This document shows, in pieces, positions 63,132 to 64,000 of a DNA stretch of 64,000 bases (position 1 is its first letter; every line of letters starts with the position of its first letter). The position numbers and the translations under genes were made by a program. The stretch is from Knoellia remsis (GTDB taxonomy: Bacteria; Actinomycetota; Actinomycetes; Actinomycetales; Dermatophilaceae), in assembly GCF_003002895.1 (NCBI RefSeq), contig NZ_PVTI01000017.1:22125-86124 (forward strand), written 5' to 3'. The notes beneath the pieces are model-generated. The model saw only the letters and a program-made list of their open reading frames with translations, had not been told where the DNA came from and did no database searches.

Positions 63132-64000
63132 ATGGCGACGAACGCATCGGTGGTGGTGTCCGGGACGGGGTCTCGGGTGGAGTTGTTCGCGGCGATCCGT
63201 CGGGATGCCCGGGTCGAGGAGTACTCGATCCGGGAGCTCGCGCGCCGTCATGGGGTGCACCGGCGGACGGTGCGGCAGGCGTTGGCGTCGGCGGAACCGC
63301 CAGGTCGGAAGACCCCGACGCGGGTCGCGCCGAAGCTCGGCCCGTACGTCGAGGTCGTGGATGCGATGCTCGTCGCCGATCTGGACGCGCCGAGGAAGCA
63401 GCGACACACGGCCCGCCGGGTCCACGCCCGTCTGGTCGATGAGCACGACGCGCAGGTGTCGTATTCGACGGTGCGGGACTACGTCCGCCGGCGTCGGCCG
63501 GAGATCGCGGTCGAGCACGGCAAGGTCGCGGTGGTCGCGATGGTCCCGCAAGACCACGCCCCGGGTGTGGAGGCGGAGGTCGACTTCGGCGAGGTGTGGG
63601 TGGTCTTGGATGGGGTGAAGACCAAGTGCCACCTGTTCGTGTACCGCCTGTCCCACTCCGGCGCCGCGGTCCACCGGGTGTACCCGACGTGCGGTCAAGA
63701 GGCGTTCCTCCAAGGGCACATCGAAGCGTTCGAGGCTCTCGGTGGGGTCCCGACCGGACACATCCGCTACGACAACCTGACTTCCGCGGTGTCCCAGGTG
63801 TTGTACGGCTCGGGTCGGCGCCGGACCGAGAACCCGCGGTGGGTGCTGTTCCGGTCCCACTACGGCTTCGACGCGTTCTACTGCCACCCCGGCATCGAAG
63901 GGGCGCACGAGAAGGGCGGCGTCGAGGGCGAGGTCGGCCGGTTCCGCCGCACCTGGCTCACCCCAATGCCCGAGGTGAAGACCCTCGATGAACTGAACGA
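63132..64000 (+). CDS. istA: IS21-family transposase IstA, N-terminal part (runs off window)
   Basis: Reading from ATG 63132 gives 289 open codons to the edge. The N-terminal helix-turn-helix (EYSIRELARRHGVHRRTVRQ) binds the terminal repeats. The catalytic DDE triad is seen in EAEVDFGEVW (first Asp), IRYDNLTSAV (second Asp) and HEKGGVEGEV (Glu). It performs the cut and join of the element with the IstB ATPase, which would lie further right. Codon use is slightly less GC-biased than the host genes. Confidence 0.9.
   Translation, partial: MATNASVVVSGTGSRVELFAAIRRDARVEEYSIRELARRHGVHRRTVRQALASAEPPGRKTPTRVAPKLGPYVEVVDAMLVADLDAPRKQRHTARRVHARLVDEHDAQVSYSTVRDYVRRRRPEIAVEHGKVAVVAMVPQDHAPGVEAEVDFGEVWVVLDGVKTKCHLFVYRLSHSGAAVHRVYPTCGQEAFLQGHIEAFEALGGVPTGHIRYDNLTSAVSQVLYGSGRRRTENPRWVLFRSHYGFDAFYCHPGIEGAHEKGGVEGEVGRFRRTWLTPMPEVKTLDELN

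Overview
The window is a 64 kb piece of a very GC-rich (about 70% by eye) actinobacterial chromosome. Dense short operons, GTG starts, leaderless-looking promoters, many TetR regulators, two PPOX/F420-type flavoproteins, a clade-2 catalase, glutamine-dependent NAD synthetase and DUF1345/DUF2461/DUF952 proteins suggest Micrococcales, probably the Intrasporangiaceae/Dermatophilaceae group. That placement is inference; no rRNA or ribosomal marker gene is present. No tRNA, rRNA, CRISPR array, prophage or biosynthetic gene cluster was seen.

Layout. 1-3.7 kb: reverse-strand acyl-CoA catabolism (SDR, acyl-CoA dehydrogenase, enoyl-CoA hydratase) and an MFS exporter. 3.7-11.4 kb: a quinone oxidoreductase; a frameshifted YhgE/Pip membrane gene divergent from a TetR gene; a Y-family polymerase; NAD synthetase; another TetR. 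11.4-19 kb: a membrane protein divergent from that TetR, a secreted endonuclease, a GNAT/PPOX/DUF952 cluster, a LysR regulator divergent from a small protein, an SGNH hydrolase, a DUF1345 protein and thioredoxin. 19-24.3 kb: class III aminotransferase, GH13 enzyme and a tandem pair of LuxR-type regulators, the second cut by an amber codon. 24.3-32 kb: GMC oxidoreductase, fumarase, HAD phosphatase, double GNAT, sirohydrochlorin chelatase-like protein and tryptophan 2,3-dioxygenase. 32-36.9 kb: a glycoside-use cassette (GPH/MFS symporter, GH3 beta-glucosidase, TetR) behind a clear operator-like inverted repeat. 36.9-48.2 kb: SRPBCC proteins, DUF2461, an LLM flavin oxidoreductase fused to hemerythrin, SDR, a large ATP-binding LuxR regulator, an ArsR/AHSA1 pair, an ACT-domain protein and a Phd/PIN toxin-antitoxin pair. 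48.4-62.3 kb: long-chain acyl-CoA dehydrogenase, Imm5-like protein, catalase, a second toxin-antitoxin pair, TetR/hydrolase, amino-sugar kinase with SIS isomerase, PCD-VOC fusion, Tat-exported M23 peptidase, Hsp31-like protein and TetR/epimerase. 62.3-64 kb: a decayed VapBC locus beside the left end of an IS21-family element whose istA runs off the window.

Three kinds of non-genic structure stand out. First, the octamer GTATGCCG (or CGGCATAC) occurs about sixty times by hand count in genes and spacers, and inside genes it forces otherwise uncommon codons. Second, families of palindromic or direct repeats sit at gene ends, in several cases supplying or touching the stop codon. Third, most TetR/ArsR/toxin-antitoxin promoters carry clear palindromic operators, so regulator-target pairs can be read directly from the DNA.
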